Part shown: piece after piece, positions 7,588 to 15,810 of the stretch
Layout: every line of letters starts with the position of its first letter
Numbering within the stretch: position 1 is the stretch's first letter
Source: Cellulomonas fimi
GTDB taxonomy: Bacteria; Actinomycetota; Actinomycetes; Actinomycetales; Cellulomonadaceae
Direction of reading: 5' to 3'
Length of the DNA: 64,000 nt
Assembly: GCF_028583725.1 (NCBI RefSeq)
Contig: NZ_CP110680.1
Location: 1,054,001-1,118,000 of the forward strand
The notes under the pieces: generated by a model
Told to the model about the DNA's origin: nothing
The model's input: the letters and a program-made list of their open reading frames with translations, nothing else
The model's database searches: none
Translations under genes and position numbers: made by a program

Positions 7588-8841
7588 TCAGCCCGTGCCG
7601 AGACGCGCGGTGTCGTGCGCAGCAGGCTCGACAGTGTCGCCCGCCGGCCGACCGGCCTGGCGGGACGCGAGCCGGCGGTCGTCGAGCGCCAGGACGAGCG
7701 CGGCCGCGCTGGCCACGGCGCCCATCGCGGGGACGGTGCCCACGCCCCACGACGCGAGCAGACGCCCGCCGACGAACGCGCCGGTGGCGATCCCCACGTT
7801 GAAGGCGACGCTGACCGACGCCATGGCGATGTCCGTGTTGCCGGGGGCGAGCTGCAGCCCGCGGTGCAGGAGCGTCGCGCCCAGCGCCCCGAAGCACCCG
7901 CCGCACAACGCGACGGAGGCCACCACCAGCGGGACGCGGTCGCCGAGCGCCCACAGCCCGAGCTGAGCCACGCAGAGCCCGACGAGGACGACGACGAGGC
8001 ACTCCCACGCGCGACGGTCCAGGAACCGGCCGACGAGCATCGTCCCGACGACCCCGGAGGCGCCCGACACCGCGAGGACGAGGCTCAGGGACGACTCCGG
8101 GAGCCCTGCGTGGTCGAGCACGTACGGCGCGAGGTAGGTCAGGACGCCGATGCCTCCTGCGACGGCGACCCCCGTCGTCGCGAGGAGCAGGGCGAACCGT
8201 GGCCTGCTCGGCGTGAGTCCCCGCGCCGCGCCACCGGCCTCCGGCGGGTAGCTCGGCAGGAGCGCCAGGACGCCGAACGCCAGCACGACGCTGACGCACC
8301 CCAGGATCGCGAACGCGACCCGCCACTGCGTCTGCTGGGCGACCCACGTGCCGAGCGGCACCCCGAGGACCGGCCCGAGCGAGCTCCCGACGGCGAGCCG
8401 TGCAACCGTCCGGCCCCGCACCTGCGGCGGGAACAGCCCGGTGGCCGCGGCGGCGGCGACCGACCAGAACAGCGCGTGGGTCAGGCCGGACAGCAGCCGT
8501 GCCGCCGTCAGCACCGCGAACGTCGGCGCGACGGCGGCGAGGAGCGTGGCGACGCTGAACACCCCGAGCGTGACGGTGAGCAGCCCCCGTCGAGGGACCC
8601 GCGAGGTGAGGCGCGTGAGAGGCAGCGAGAACACGACGACCACGAGGGCGTACGCGGTCACGAGCTGCCCCGTCGTGGAGACGGACGTCCGCAGCCCGTC
8701 GGAGATCATCGTGAGCAGCCCGCTCGGCAGCGTCTCCGTGGTGACGAAGCAGAACGCGCCGGCCGCGAGGACGGTGAGCGCGGCGAGCGCGCGACGGGGG
8801 GAGACCTGCGCGGCTGCGCCTGGCGCGGGAGAGGGCGGCAT
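7588..8841 (-). CDS. MFS transporter, AraJ/sugar-efflux-like
   Basis: A 417-residue major facilitator with twelve predicted membrane helices. Helix 1 is ALTVLAAGAFCFVTTETLPSG, a pattern typical of the DHA1/AraJ group of drug and sugar efflux permeases, followed by the loop LTRLTSRVPRRGLL, which corresponds to the conserved GxLaDrxGrr motif between helices 2 and 3. The start ATG is preceded by GAGGAGCACG. It is the last gene of a three-gene operon after a LacI regulator and an FMN reductase, with 48 bases to the reductase gene. The substrate cannot be told; export of a small metabolite or drug is the likely direction for this group. Confidence 0.85.
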   Translation of the reverse strand: MPPSPAPGAAAQVSPRRALAALTVLAAGAFCFVTTETLPSGLLTMISDGLRTSVSTTGQLVTAYALVVVVFSLPLTRLTSRVPRRGLLTVTLGVFSVATLLAAVAPTFAVLTAARLLSGLTHALFWSVAAAAATGLFPPQVRGRTVARLAVGSSLGPVLGVPLGTWVAQQTQWRVAFAILGCVSVVLAFGVLALLPSYPPEAGGAARGLTPSRPRFALLLATTGVAVAGGIGVLTYLAPYVLDHAGLPESSLSLVLAVSGASGVVGTMLVGRFLDRRAWECLVVVLVGLCVAQLGLWALGDRVPLVVASVALCGGCFGALGATLLHRGLQLAPGNTDIAMASVSVAFNVGIATGAFVGGRLLASWGVGTVPAMGAVASAAALVLALDDRRLASRQAGRPAGDTVEPAAHDTARLGTG

Positions 8842-8889
8842 CGTGCTCCTCGGTCCGGCCGGCGCTGGCCGGCGGCGACGGTGGTCGGG

Positions 8890-9459
8890 TCAGCGGACGG
8901 GCTCCAGCGCGCGCGCCCGGCGCAGCGCCCGGCCCCACCAGAGCAGCTGGTCGAGCACGGTCTTCGCGGCGGCCTCGTGGCGTTCCGGCTCGACCAGGGA
9001 GCCGGACGCGTCGAAACGCTCCCACACGCCGGAGAACACGATCGCCTCCCGGATCGTCGTCACCTGGAGCTCGGCGAACACCGGCCGGAGCTGCTCGACG
9101 GACCGCGCGCCGCCGGCGAGCCCTCCGTAGGACACGAAGGCCAGCGGCTTCGCCGCCCACTCGTCGAGCACGGCGTCGACGGCGATCTTGAGGTAGCCCG
9201 GGTATCCGTGGTTGTACTCGGGCGTGACGAGCACGAACGCGTCGGCGGCGCCGATCCGGTCCCGCAGCCGGTCCGTGTCCCCGGAGCCGTCGAGCGTCAC
9301 CGGGAGAGAGAAGTCCGCGAGGTCGACGACGTCGAGCTCGATGCCGCCGTGCGCCTCGATGCGCTCGCGGCTCCACGCGGCGACGACCGGGGCGAACCGC
9401 TCGGCGCGCACGCTGGCGATGATCAGTGCGACCTTCAGGTCGGTCGGCGCGTCGTCCAT
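8890..9459 (-). CDS. NADPH-dependent FMN reductase (flavodoxin-like fold)
   Basis: A 189-residue soluble oxidoreductase of the NADPH-dependent FMN reductase / azoreductase family. The FMN phosphate loop is ASVRAERFAP at about residues 15-24 (family form GSxRxxR), and TPEYNHGYPGYLKIAVD at about 80-95 is the highly conserved second FMN-binding stretch; SYGG follows. Such enzymes reduce free flavin or quinone/azo compounds. It lies in the middle of an operon between a lacI gene and an MFS gene, 31 bases after the lacI stop. Its job is therefore probably tied to the compound handled by the transporter. The start ATG follows GGGGGACAC. Confidence 0.88.
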   Translation of the reverse strand: MDDAPTDLKVALIIASVRAERFAPVVAAWSRERIEAHGGIELDVVDLADFSLPVTLDGSGDTDRLRDRIGAADAFVLVTPEYNHGYPGYLKIAVDAVLDEWAAKPLAFVSYGGLAGGARSVEQLRPVFAELQVTTIREAIVFSGVWERFDASGSLVEPERHEAAAKTVLDQLLWWGRALRRARALEPVR

Positions 9460-9490
9460 GTGTCCCCCGGCGTTGGTGTGCGGTGCGGTC

Positions 9491-10546
9491 TCAGTGCGCC
9501 GACGGACCGGTGCTGGACCGGACGACGAGCTCGGTCGGGAGGGTGACGCGGGTGTCGGAGACCTCTGGGTCGAGGAGCATCCGGGCCATCACGGCGCCCT
9601 TCTCGCGCACCGGCTGGCGCACCGTCGTGATGCCCCCGGCGGCCGCGTCCAGGATGTCGTCGAAACCGGTGACGGACACGTCGGTACCGGGCACGAGGCC
9701 GCGGGCGCGCAGTGCGTCCACGACCCCGAGGGCCAGCACGTCGGTCGTCGCCGCGACGGCGGTCGGGCGCGGGCTGGTCGCGAGGGCGGTCTCCGCTGCC
9801 CGCCGGCCGCTCTCACGCGTGTTCTGCCCGGCGGACACGACTGCGAGGTCGGCCTCCTCGCCGAGCCCGGCCCGGAGTCCGTGCGCGCGCAGGCGGGCGT
9901 ACGGAAACAGCCGGGGGGCCTCCGGGGAGACGAGGACCGGGTTGCCGTCGTCCATGCTGTCCGCGACGACGACGACGCGACGGTGCCCGAGCGCCCGCAG
10001 GTGGGCGCCGACCCGGAGCGCGGCGTCGTGGTCGTCCACGAGGACGCACCGGCCGCCGTCGTCGACGGTCGACACGACGGGGATGCCGCGCTCGGCGAGC
10101 ACCCGCAGCACCGGGTGGCTCTCGTGCACGCCGTCGGCGAGGGCACCGTCGAGCGCGGCCTGCCGCACGTTCTGGACGAGCCGCAGCTCCTCGTCGCGCG
10201 AGTACGTCCGCGACACCGAGTGCGGACCGACGGGCATGAGCAGCACGTTCGTCCTGGCCTCGGTGGCGACCTGGGCGACCCCCGTGAGCAGCTCGGTGCA
10301 GTAGGGGTCGGAGAACGCGTACGTGAGGTCCTGGGCGAAGAGCACGCCGATCGACCCGGTGCGCCGGCTGCGCAGCGAGCTGGCGACGGGGTCGGGACCT
10401 GCGTAGCCCATCTGCGCGGCGAGGTCGAGGATCCGCTCGCGGAGCGCGGGGGAGAGCTGGTCGGGGCGGTGGTACGCGTTGGAGATCGTCGAGGGCGAGA
10501 CGCCCGCGGCGGCGGCCACCGACTTCAGGCTGGGCTTCGTCGCCAC
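9491..10546 (-). CDS. LacI-family transcriptional regulator (second copy)
   Basis: A 351-residue repressor with the LacI HTH LKSVAAAAGVSPSTISNAYH (about residues 7-26) and a ligand-binding domain (GSIGVLFAQDLTYAFSDPY; VVSTVDDGGRCVLVDD; VTGFDDI). It begins with GTG preceded by GGGGGAGGTC. It heads an operon with the FMN reductase and MFS genes. Two near-palindromic sites upstream (10559-10572 and 10584-10597) differ from the operator of the first LacI gene, so it probably controls its own operon rather than the arabinan genes. It shares family architecture with the 6499-7566 product but clearly differs in its HTH recognition helix (STISNAY against KTVSNVL). Confidence 0.9.
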   Translation of the reverse strand: MATKPSLKSVAAAAGVSPSTISNAYHRPDQLSPALRERILDLAAQMGYAGPDPVASSLRSRRTGSIGVLFAQDLTYAFSDPYCTELLTGVAQVATEARTNVLLMPVGPHSVSRTYSRDEELRLVQNVRQAALDGALADGVHESHPVLRVLAERGIPVVSTVDDGGRCVLVDDHDAALRVGAHLRALGHRRVVVVADSMDDGNPVLVSPEAPRLFPYARLRAHGLRAGLGEEADLAVVSAGQNTRESGRRAAETALATSPRPTAVAATTDVLALGVVDALRARGLVPGTDVSVTGFDDILDAAAGGITTVRQPVREKGAVMARMLLDPEVSDTRVTLPTELVVRSSTGPSAH

Positions 10547-10558
10547 GACCTCCCCCTT

Positions 10559-10597
10559 CTGGATCGTTCTAGTCGCCGTGTGTCTAGATCGTTCCAG
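10559..10597. promoter_or_regulatory. Pair of operator-like palindromes upstream of lacI-2
   Basis: Two copies, CTGGATCGTTCTAG (10559-10572) and CTAGATCGTTCCAG (10584-10597), fit the common pattern CTRGATCGTTCYAG, with 5-bp half-sites around a 4-base centre and 25-bp spacing between copies. They lie 13-51 bases before the lacI-2 GTG start codon, where binding would block its operon. Probable autoregulatory sites for this LacI protein. Confidence 0.6.
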
Positions 10598-10689
10598 AAG
10601 CCGGATCGGTGCGTCAAGACGCGTCCGGGTCCGCCGGCCGGGCGTGACGTCGTCGAGCGCCTACGACGGCGTGACGCTCCGACCGCGCC

Positions 10690-10968
10690 TCACGGTCCGG
10701 TGAGCCCCTGTCGGACCTGGACCGCGGTGAGGTGATCGTCGACGAAGGTCAGCTCGGCGAGCCACGAGACCGAGACCCATGGCACCCGCCCGCGTCCCTG
10801 CGCCCGGCACGTCATCAGCCCGTCGCTCCCGTCCGAGCACTCCAGGCCGGCGTCGGAGGTGATGACTCTCGCGTCCGTCAGCGACGTGCCCAGGGGCAGG
10901 CGCGCACGAAGTGCGGCCTCCGCTTCCTCGGCGGACCGGACCGCCTTCCAGCGGATGGGCGCCGTCAC
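10690..10968 (-). CDS. Small protein translationally coupled to an effector-like gene
   Basis: A 92-residue protein not recognised from sequence. It begins with GTG, and its first base overlaps the stop of the preceding gene (GTGA junction, 4 bases shared), which implies coupled translation. It has no signal peptide or membrane segment. It has two cysteines about 11 residues apart (AGLECSDGSDGLMTCRAQG), two tryptophans in the VPWVSVSWLAELTFVDDHL stretch, and an acidic-plus-hydrophobic C-terminal half that looks like a small beta-sheet fold. The pairing with a larger upstream partner of secreted-effector appearance makes an immunity or partner protein possible, but that is inference from arrangement only. 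Confidence 0.6.
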   Translation of the reverse strand: MTAPIRWKAVRSAEEAEAALRARLPLGTSLTDARVITSDAGLECSDGSDGLMTCRAQGRGRVPWVSVSWLAELTFVDDHLTAVQVRQGLTGP

Positions 10969-11639
10969 AGGATCGTTCCCCAGCCGGGCGCGACCCAGAC
11001 GGGCTTGGCCTGCGGGACGCCGGCCGTGCTCAGGATCGTCCGGGCCACCGAGTTGCTGTTCGGGCCCGTCGGTTGGTACGGGATCGATGCCCCGTCGATT
11101 CGCGCCAGATCGGTACGGAACGTCGCGTCCTTGCCGATCGCCGCCGGTCCTTCCATGACGCGTTCTGACGGTGCGCCTGGTGCCCAGTCCACCGTTCCGG
11201 GCTGGTATCGACCGTGCTGGGTCACGATGCGGCCGAAACCGGCAGCGCCGCCGGCCCGCTCCGGTCCGCCACGGAAGTAGTAGGGCGTGGCGTGCTCGTC
11301 GGTGTAGACGACGAACAGGTGGTACACGGGGAGGCCTCGCAGACCGGTGATCTTCGTGGCGCGGACATCGATCTGCGCGGCCGGGGCGACCCCCGACTCG
11401 ATGTCACCGCCCTCCGGGCCTGGGACACCTGCCACGGCACCCGCGTCCTGCGGGCCGGGGCCGTCCGCTGCCTCCTCGCTGACCGGCGAGGAGCGCTGGG
11501 CGACGACAGATGCGACGGCGCGGTTGCCGGCCTGCCGTTGCAGTCGGAGCAGGGCGTGCTCGGCATCCCCGCGTGAGCTCGTGCGATGGACCGGGACGGA
11601 CCTGCCTGCTGCCGTCGCCGCGGACTCCAGACGCTCCAT
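10965..11639 (-). CDS. Effector-like protein with LQRQAGN motif, unknown C-terminal domain
   Basis: A 224-residue protein. Residues about 28-49 contain ALLRLQRQAGNRAVASVVAQ, a short motif recurrent in proteins linked to extracellular contractile injection systems and DUF4157 proteins. A Pro/Gly/Ala-rich linker follows (about 50-85), then a C-terminal domain of about 130 residues with YHLFVVYTD, YYFRGGP, PTGPNSNSVARTIL and VWVAPGWG. A histidine in an early strand plus an NSNS segment in a helix vaguely recalls papain-like/LRAT folds, but the usual cysteine is absent. No injection-system structural genes are in the window. It overlaps the following small gene by 4 bases. Function unknown; a translocated enzyme or toxin is a hypothesis. 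Confidence 0.65.
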   Translation of the reverse strand: MERLESAATAAGRSVPVHRTSSRGDAEHALLRLQRQAGNRAVASVVAQRSSPVSEEAADGPGPQDAGAVAGVPGPEGGDIESGVAPAAQIDVRATKITGLRGLPVYHLFVVYTDEHATPYYFRGGPERAGGAAGFGRIVTQHGRYQPGTVDWAPGAPSERVMEGPAAIGKDATFRTDLARIDGASIPYQPTGPNSNSVARTILSTAGVPQAKPVWVAPGWGTIL

Positions 11640-11734
11640 GCTCCATGTCTAGCCGGGGAACAAGGGTCACCGGCAGCCCTTTCGAGCAGCATCTGAGGGC
11701 AGTCGGCCGTCCGCGCCAGGACGTGACCGGCTCG

Positions 11735-12508
11735 TCAGGCGGAGCGGGCGTCCAGGGTGTCGAGGCGGCGGTCGACCAGCCAGCCACCGGCGAGCAGCGG
11801 CAGCGCGATCCCGACGAGCGGGCCGAGCACCGGCAGCGCGAGCACGGACAGGGTGACGGCGGCCAGCACCACGAGGACCGCGACGGCCGTGCCGGGGGAC
11901 AGCAGCGGGAAGAGGGCGACGAAGCGCCACGTCCGGCCGGGCGGCTCGTCGTAGCGCCGGACGACGGCGACGAGCGTGAGCAGCGCGACGGAGAACCACG
12001 CGCCGAGCGCGAGCACCCCGGCGGCGAGGACGGCGGCCGCCGGCCCTTCGACGACGCGCACGACGGCCGCGTCGACGGACAGGAGCGCGCCGATCGGCCA
12101 GACGGGCGCGCCCAGCAGGTTGGCGCGTCGCCAGCCGGAACGGTACGTGGACCAGAAGTCGTGCCACAGGTGCTCGGACGGCGAGCCGTCGGCGAGCCGG
12201 GCGAGCAGGCGGCCGCCCGCGTCGAGCGCGGGGAGCAGGCCGAGGACGACCAGGCCCGCGAGCGTGCCGAGCAGGACCAGGGCGTTGACGCCGACGACGT
12301 GCGTGACGACGCGCAGGACGCCCATGACGCGGCCGGCCCAGCCGCCGACCTCGCCGGACGAGCCGTCCGTCGACCCCGCGGAGCGCCCCGCGGGGTCGAC
12401 GGGTCCGGAGGTCGTGCCCGCCGGACCCGTGGCGTCGTCCCGCGGCAGCGCGGTGAGCGCGCGGCGGGCCTCGGCGTCGCGGTCGTCGACGGGCACGACG
12501 GTCATCAT
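11735..12508 (-). CDS. YesL-family membrane protein (DUF624)
   Basis: A 257-residue membrane protein of the YesL/DUF624 family, which is commonly encoded beside carbohydrate ABC transporters and glycoside hydrolases in Firmicutes and Actinobacteria. About 60 hydrophilic residues precede four to five hydrophobic helices; the motif HDFWSTYRSGWRRANLLG between the second and third helices is characteristic of the family. Its role is not established. The start ATG overlaps the GH43 stop in an ATGATGA context, so it is the last gene of the arabinan-transport operon and probably translated by coupling. Family assignment rests on the helix pattern, this motif and the neighbours. Confidence 0.75.
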   Translation of the reverse strand: MMTVVPVDDRDAEARRALTALPRDDATGPAGTTSGPVDPAGRSAGSTDGSSGEVGGWAGRVMGVLRVVTHVVGVNALVLLGTLAGLVVLGLLPALDAGGRLLARLADGSPSEHLWHDFWSTYRSGWRRANLLGAPVWPIGALLSVDAAVVRVVEGPAAAVLAAGVLALGAWFSVALLTLVAVVRRYDEPPGRTWRFVALFPLLSPGTAVAVLVVLAAVTLSVLALPVLGPLVGIALPLLAGGWLVDRRLDTLDARSA

Positions 12509-13836
12509 GCCGTCCGGGTCCCGAACACCGTCCGGCCGGTGTCGTCGGTCGCGGCGAACGACAGCGCGGCCCGGCCGCGCACGGCGTCCCACGACGGGAA
12601 GACCACGGCGTGCAGCGGTGCGTCGGGCTCCGCGAGCGGCCAGGTGCCGACGAACCGGCCGGCGCCGAGCGCCCGCACACCGGCGAACGCGTCGGGCGTC
12701 GCCTCGACGACGTGCGACGCCGTGACGCCGCTCGCGGCGGACTGCGCGAACGTCACGACCTCCCACGTGCCGACCAGGTCGGCGACGTCGGACGGCCACG
12801 AGGACTCGTCGTTCGACTCGGTCGGGCCCGCCCACGGCTGGGGCGACACGAGCGGCCAGCCGTCGTCGGTCCACACGAGCCGGCGGACCTGCACCTCGTG
12901 CCGGGTCGGGTCGTCGCCGTCGCGCACGTGGTGCACGAGCAGCTGCACGTCGCCGTCGGTGAGGACCGAGGCGTGCCCGGGGGCGAGCCAGGTCCGCCCG
13001 CCGTCGAACCGGTGGCCGGCCAGCACGGGGGTGCCGACGGTCGCGGGGTCGGCGTCGAGGTCCCGCAGGTCGCGGCCCGCGCGGTCGACGTACGGGCCGG
13101 TCACCGCGGACGAGACGCCGACGCGCACGTGGTAGGTCGAGAACAGCGAGTCGTAGGAGACGACGAGCGCCCACCCGCCCCCGGGCCGCGGCAGGACGAA
13201 CGCGCCCTCGATCGCGCCCTCGACGGACCGTGCCCGTCGTGCGACGAGCCAGCCGGGACCCCACGCGGGGCGGCCCGGTCCGGGGGAGTCGAGCGCGCCG
13301 CCCGTCGCGGGGTCGAGCTCGAGCACGTGGATGCCGCCGAAGAACGAGCCGTAGACCATCCAGTGCCGGTCGCCGTCGACGACGACGTTCGCGTCGATCG
13401 CGTTCGGGCCGTCGGCGTCGTGTCGCGACGTGACGACGAGGCCCCGGTCCTCCCAGGGGCCGGACGGGTGCGGCGCGACCGCCAGACCGATCGCGGACGT
13501 GCGCGAGCCGAACGTCGACGCCGACCAGTACATGCGCCACTCGTCGCCGACCCGCACGACCTCGGGCGCCCACAGGCCCTCGGCCCCGGTCCACGCGGCG
13601 CCGTCGGACGGCACGCCGGGCAGCGCCCAGCCGTGGAACTCCCACGTCACGAGGTCGGTCGAGCGGCGGACCTGCACACCGGCCCGGACCGGGCCCTCGC
13701 TGAACGCGTCGGTCGAGAACAGCCAGTAGGTGCCGTCGTCGTCGCGGACCGCGGTCGGGTCGTGCGCGTGCCGCCCGCCCCACGCGCTGGTGTCGGGGAC
13801 CGCGGGGTCCACGGCAGGGTCTCCGAGGAGCGTCAC
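12505..13836 (-). CDS. Glycoside hydrolase family 43, probable intracellular arabinosidase/arabinanase
   Basis: A 443-residue protein without signal peptide. The five-bladed propeller of GH43 is visible: the general-base aspartate in AHDPTAV (about residue 26), WAPEVV, the modulator aspartate in PNAIDANVV, and the acid glutamate in VEGAIEGAFVL. The pattern is nearest to arabinan-active GH43 members. An additional beta-rich C-terminal region of about 100 residues follows the catalytic domain. As a cytoplasmic enzyme in an ABC-importer operon, it probably cleaves imported arabinooligosaccharides. It starts 3 bases after the stop of the permease gene and overlaps the YesL gene by 4 bases. Xylosidase activity cannot be excluded from sequence. 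Confidence 0.85.
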   Translation of the reverse strand: MTLLGDPAVDPAVPDTSAWGGRHAHDPTAVRDDDGTYWLFSTDAFSEGPVRAGVQVRRSTDLVTWEFHGWALPGVPSDGAAWTGAEGLWAPEVVRVGDEWRMYWSASTFGSRTSAIGLAVAPHPSGPWEDRGLVVTSRHDADGPNAIDANVVVDGDRHWMVYGSFFGGIHVLELDPATGGALDSPGPGRPAWGPGWLVARRARSVEGAIEGAFVLPRPGGGWALVVSYDSLFSTYHVRVGVSSAVTGPYVDRAGRDLRDLDADPATVGTPVLAGHRFDGGRTWLAPGHASVLTDGDVQLLVHHVRDGDDPTRHEVQVRRLVWTDDGWPLVSPQPWAGPTESNDESSWPSDVADLVGTWEVVTFAQSAASGVTASHVVEATPDAFAGVRALGAGRFVGTWPLAEPDAPLHAVVFPSWDAVRGRAALSFAATDDTGRTVFGTRTA

Positions 13837-13839
13837 GGC

Positions 13840-14748
13840 TCAGCCCTTCGTGCCGGTGAGGGCGACGGACTCGATGATCTGCCGCTGGAAGATGAGGAAC
13901 ACGATCAGGATCGGCAGCAGGGCCACGAACGACGCCGCCATGATCAGCGGGTAGTCCCGCTGCGTGGCGAACTCGACGTTGAGGTTGGCGATGACGACCT
14001 GCAGCGTCTGCCGCTCCGGGGTGTTCAGGTAGAGGATCGGCGCGAGGTAGTCGTTCCAGATCGTCATGAACCAGAGGATGAACTGGGCGGCGATCGCGGG
14101 CCGGATCATCGGCAGGATCATGATGCGGAAGATCTGCGGGTAGGACGCGCCGTCGATCTTCGCGGCCTCGATCATCGAGTTCGGGACGGACTCGAGGTAC
14201 TGCCGCAGGAAGAAGATCATGATGATGTTGCCGAACAGCAGCGGCACGATCAGCGGCAGCAGGGTGTCGACCCAGTGCAGCCGGGAGAACATGACGAACT
14301 GCGGGATCATGATCGTCGGGTAGGGCACCATCAGGCCCGACAGCAGGCCGATGAAGATCGCGTTCTTGTACGGCAGCCGCAGCTTCGCGAGCGCGAAGGC
14401 GGCGAGCGCGGAGGTGAACGAGCCGACGACGGTCACCGTGCCGGCCACGATGAGGCTGTTCATGAAGCCCGACAGGATCGGCGCCTCGGTCCACATCCGG
14501 ACGTACGTGTCCCACTGCGGCGCGTCGGGGATCCAGACGGGCGGCAGCGCGAAGACCTCGGCCTTCGTCTTGAGCGACGTCGAGAGCATCCAGACCAGCG
14601 GCGCGAGCATCGCGGCCGAGCCGAGGACGAGGATGACGAAGGTGATCGCGTCGGCCGTGCGGCGCGAGCGCGTGCGGCTGGTCGGGGTGCGGCCCTCGGG
14701 CTTCGCGGCGGCCGGACGCGCGAGCGGGGGCAGGGTGGTCTGAGTCAT
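13840..14748 (-). CDS. Carbohydrate ABC transporter permease (MalG/AraQ-like)
   Basis: A 302-residue inner-membrane permease of the CUT1 sugar-importer class, pairing with the permease encoded immediately upstream. Six hydrophobic helices are seen, with the cytoplasmic coupling EAA loop EAAKIDGASYPQIFRIMILP at about residues 190-210, the site that contacts the ATPase. No ATP-binding subunit is encoded in this operon; CUT1 importers in Actinobacteria often share a single ATPase (MsiK) encoded elsewhere. Start ATG is preceded by GGCAGGAGACACGCC. The neighbours (binding protein, permease, GH43) point to import of arabinan-derived oligosaccharides. Confidence 0.92.
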   Translation of the reverse strand: MTQTTLPPLARPAAAKPEGRTPTSRTRSRRTADAITFVILVLGSAAMLAPLVWMLSTSLKTKAEVFALPPVWIPDAPQWDTYVRMWTEAPILSGFMNSLIVAGTVTVVGSFTSALAAFALAKLRLPYKNAIFIGLLSGLMVPYPTIMIPQFVMFSRLHWVDTLLPLIVPLLFGNIIMIFFLRQYLESVPNSMIEAAKIDGASYPQIFRIMILPMIRPAIAAQFILWFMTIWNDYLAPILYLNTPERQTLQVVIANLNVEFATQRDYPLIMAASFVALLPILIVFLIFQRQIIESVALTGTKG

Positions 14749-14764
14749 GGCGTGTCTCCTGCCC

Positions 14765-15733
14765 TCAGTCGATGGCGAAGCTGTTGCGCCGGTTGAGGCG
14801 GAACTGGATGAGGGTGATGACGAGGACGAGGATCCCCAGCACGATCGACATGGCCGTCGCGTAGCCCATCTGCTGGTACTTGAACGCCTTGCGGACGATG
14901 TACCAGACGACGGACGCGGAGCTGAACTCGGGGCCGCCGGTGGGGGTCATGATGTTGATCTCGGTGAAGATCTGCGACCCGGCGATGACGTTCGTGACGA
15001 CGAGGAAGAACGTCACGGGACGGACCATCGGCATGATGATCGACCGGAACCGCTGGAAGGCGTTCGCGCCGTCGAGGGCGGCGGCCTCCAGCAGCGACGC
15101 GGGCACCGACTGGATCGCGGCCAGGTAGAGCAGCGTCGAGTACCCGAGGCCCTTCCAGATCGCCATGATGATGATTGCGGGCTTCACGGTGGCGGTGTTC
15201 TGCAGCCAGTCCGGGCCTTGGATCCCGAACCACGCGAGCACCTGGTTCACGAGGCCGAAGTCGCCGTTGTAGGCGAACTGCCACACGATCGCGATGGCCG
15301 CGAGCGACGAGATCACGGGCACGTAGTAGATGGTCCGGAACGCGGTGCGGCCGGGGATCCGACGGTTGAGCGCGAGCGCGAGCAGCAGCGAGAGCGCGAG
15401 GCCGATCGGGATGCCGATCATGTAGAAGAACGTGTTGAACAGCGCCTTGTGGAAGTACTCGTCGGAGATCAGGTCGACGTAGTTCTCCAGCCCGACGAAC
15501 CGCATCGGGCCCAGGCCGTTCCAGCTCGTCAGCGACGCGTACACCGCGAAGCCGATCGGGTACAGCGTGAAGAGCAGGTAGCCGAGGACCGGGGCGGCGA
15601 CGAAGACGGCTGCCCACCGGTGCTCGGCGCGGTGCAGGCGCAGGATGTCGCGCTTCGAGCGCGTCGCGGGTGCGGGGGAGGCGGCCGTGCCGGGCGCCTC
15701 GGGCGGGGTGTCGACGGTCGCGGTGCGCGGCAT
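14765..15733 (-). CDS. Carbohydrate ABC transporter permease (MalF/AraP-like)
   Basis: A 322-residue membrane permease, partner of the permease encoded next. After a polar N-terminus of about 45 residues come six helices; VFVAAPVLGYLLFTLYPIG is helix 1, and EAAALDGANAFQRFRSIIMP at about 230-250 is the EAA coupling loop. The start chosen is the ATG after AAGGAGCTTGGG, an excellent ribosome site; longer in-frame extensions lie in non-conserved Gly/Arg-rich sequence overlapping the binding-protein gene. It follows the binding-protein gene by 77 bases in the same operon. Confidence 0.92.
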   Translation of the reverse strand: MPRTATVDTPPEAPGTAASPAPATRSKRDILRLHRAEHRWAAVFVAAPVLGYLLFTLYPIGFAVYASLTSWNGLGPMRFVGLENYVDLISDEYFHKALFNTFFYMIGIPIGLALSLLLALALNRRIPGRTAFRTIYYVPVISSLAAIAIVWQFAYNGDFGLVNQVLAWFGIQGPDWLQNTATVKPAIIIMAIWKGLGYSTLLYLAAIQSVPASLLEAAALDGANAFQRFRSIIMPMVRPVTFFLVVTNVIAGSQIFTEINIMTPTGGPEFSSASVVWYIVRKAFKYQQMGYATAMSIVLGILVLVITLIQFRLNRRNSFAID

Positions 15734-15810
15734 CCCAAGCTCCTTCTCGTTCCGGGTGTCCCCGCCGCCCGGCGGAGCGGCGTCGGGCGGCGGGGACGGG
15801 TGGGGCAGGA

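Noticed and set aside
12505..13836. Second LacI (9491-10546) as the regulator of the neighbouring arabinan genes
   Set aside because: Although it is the nearer lacI gene, the palindromes in its own promoter do not recur in the arabinan promoter region, whereas the lacI-1 palindrome does.
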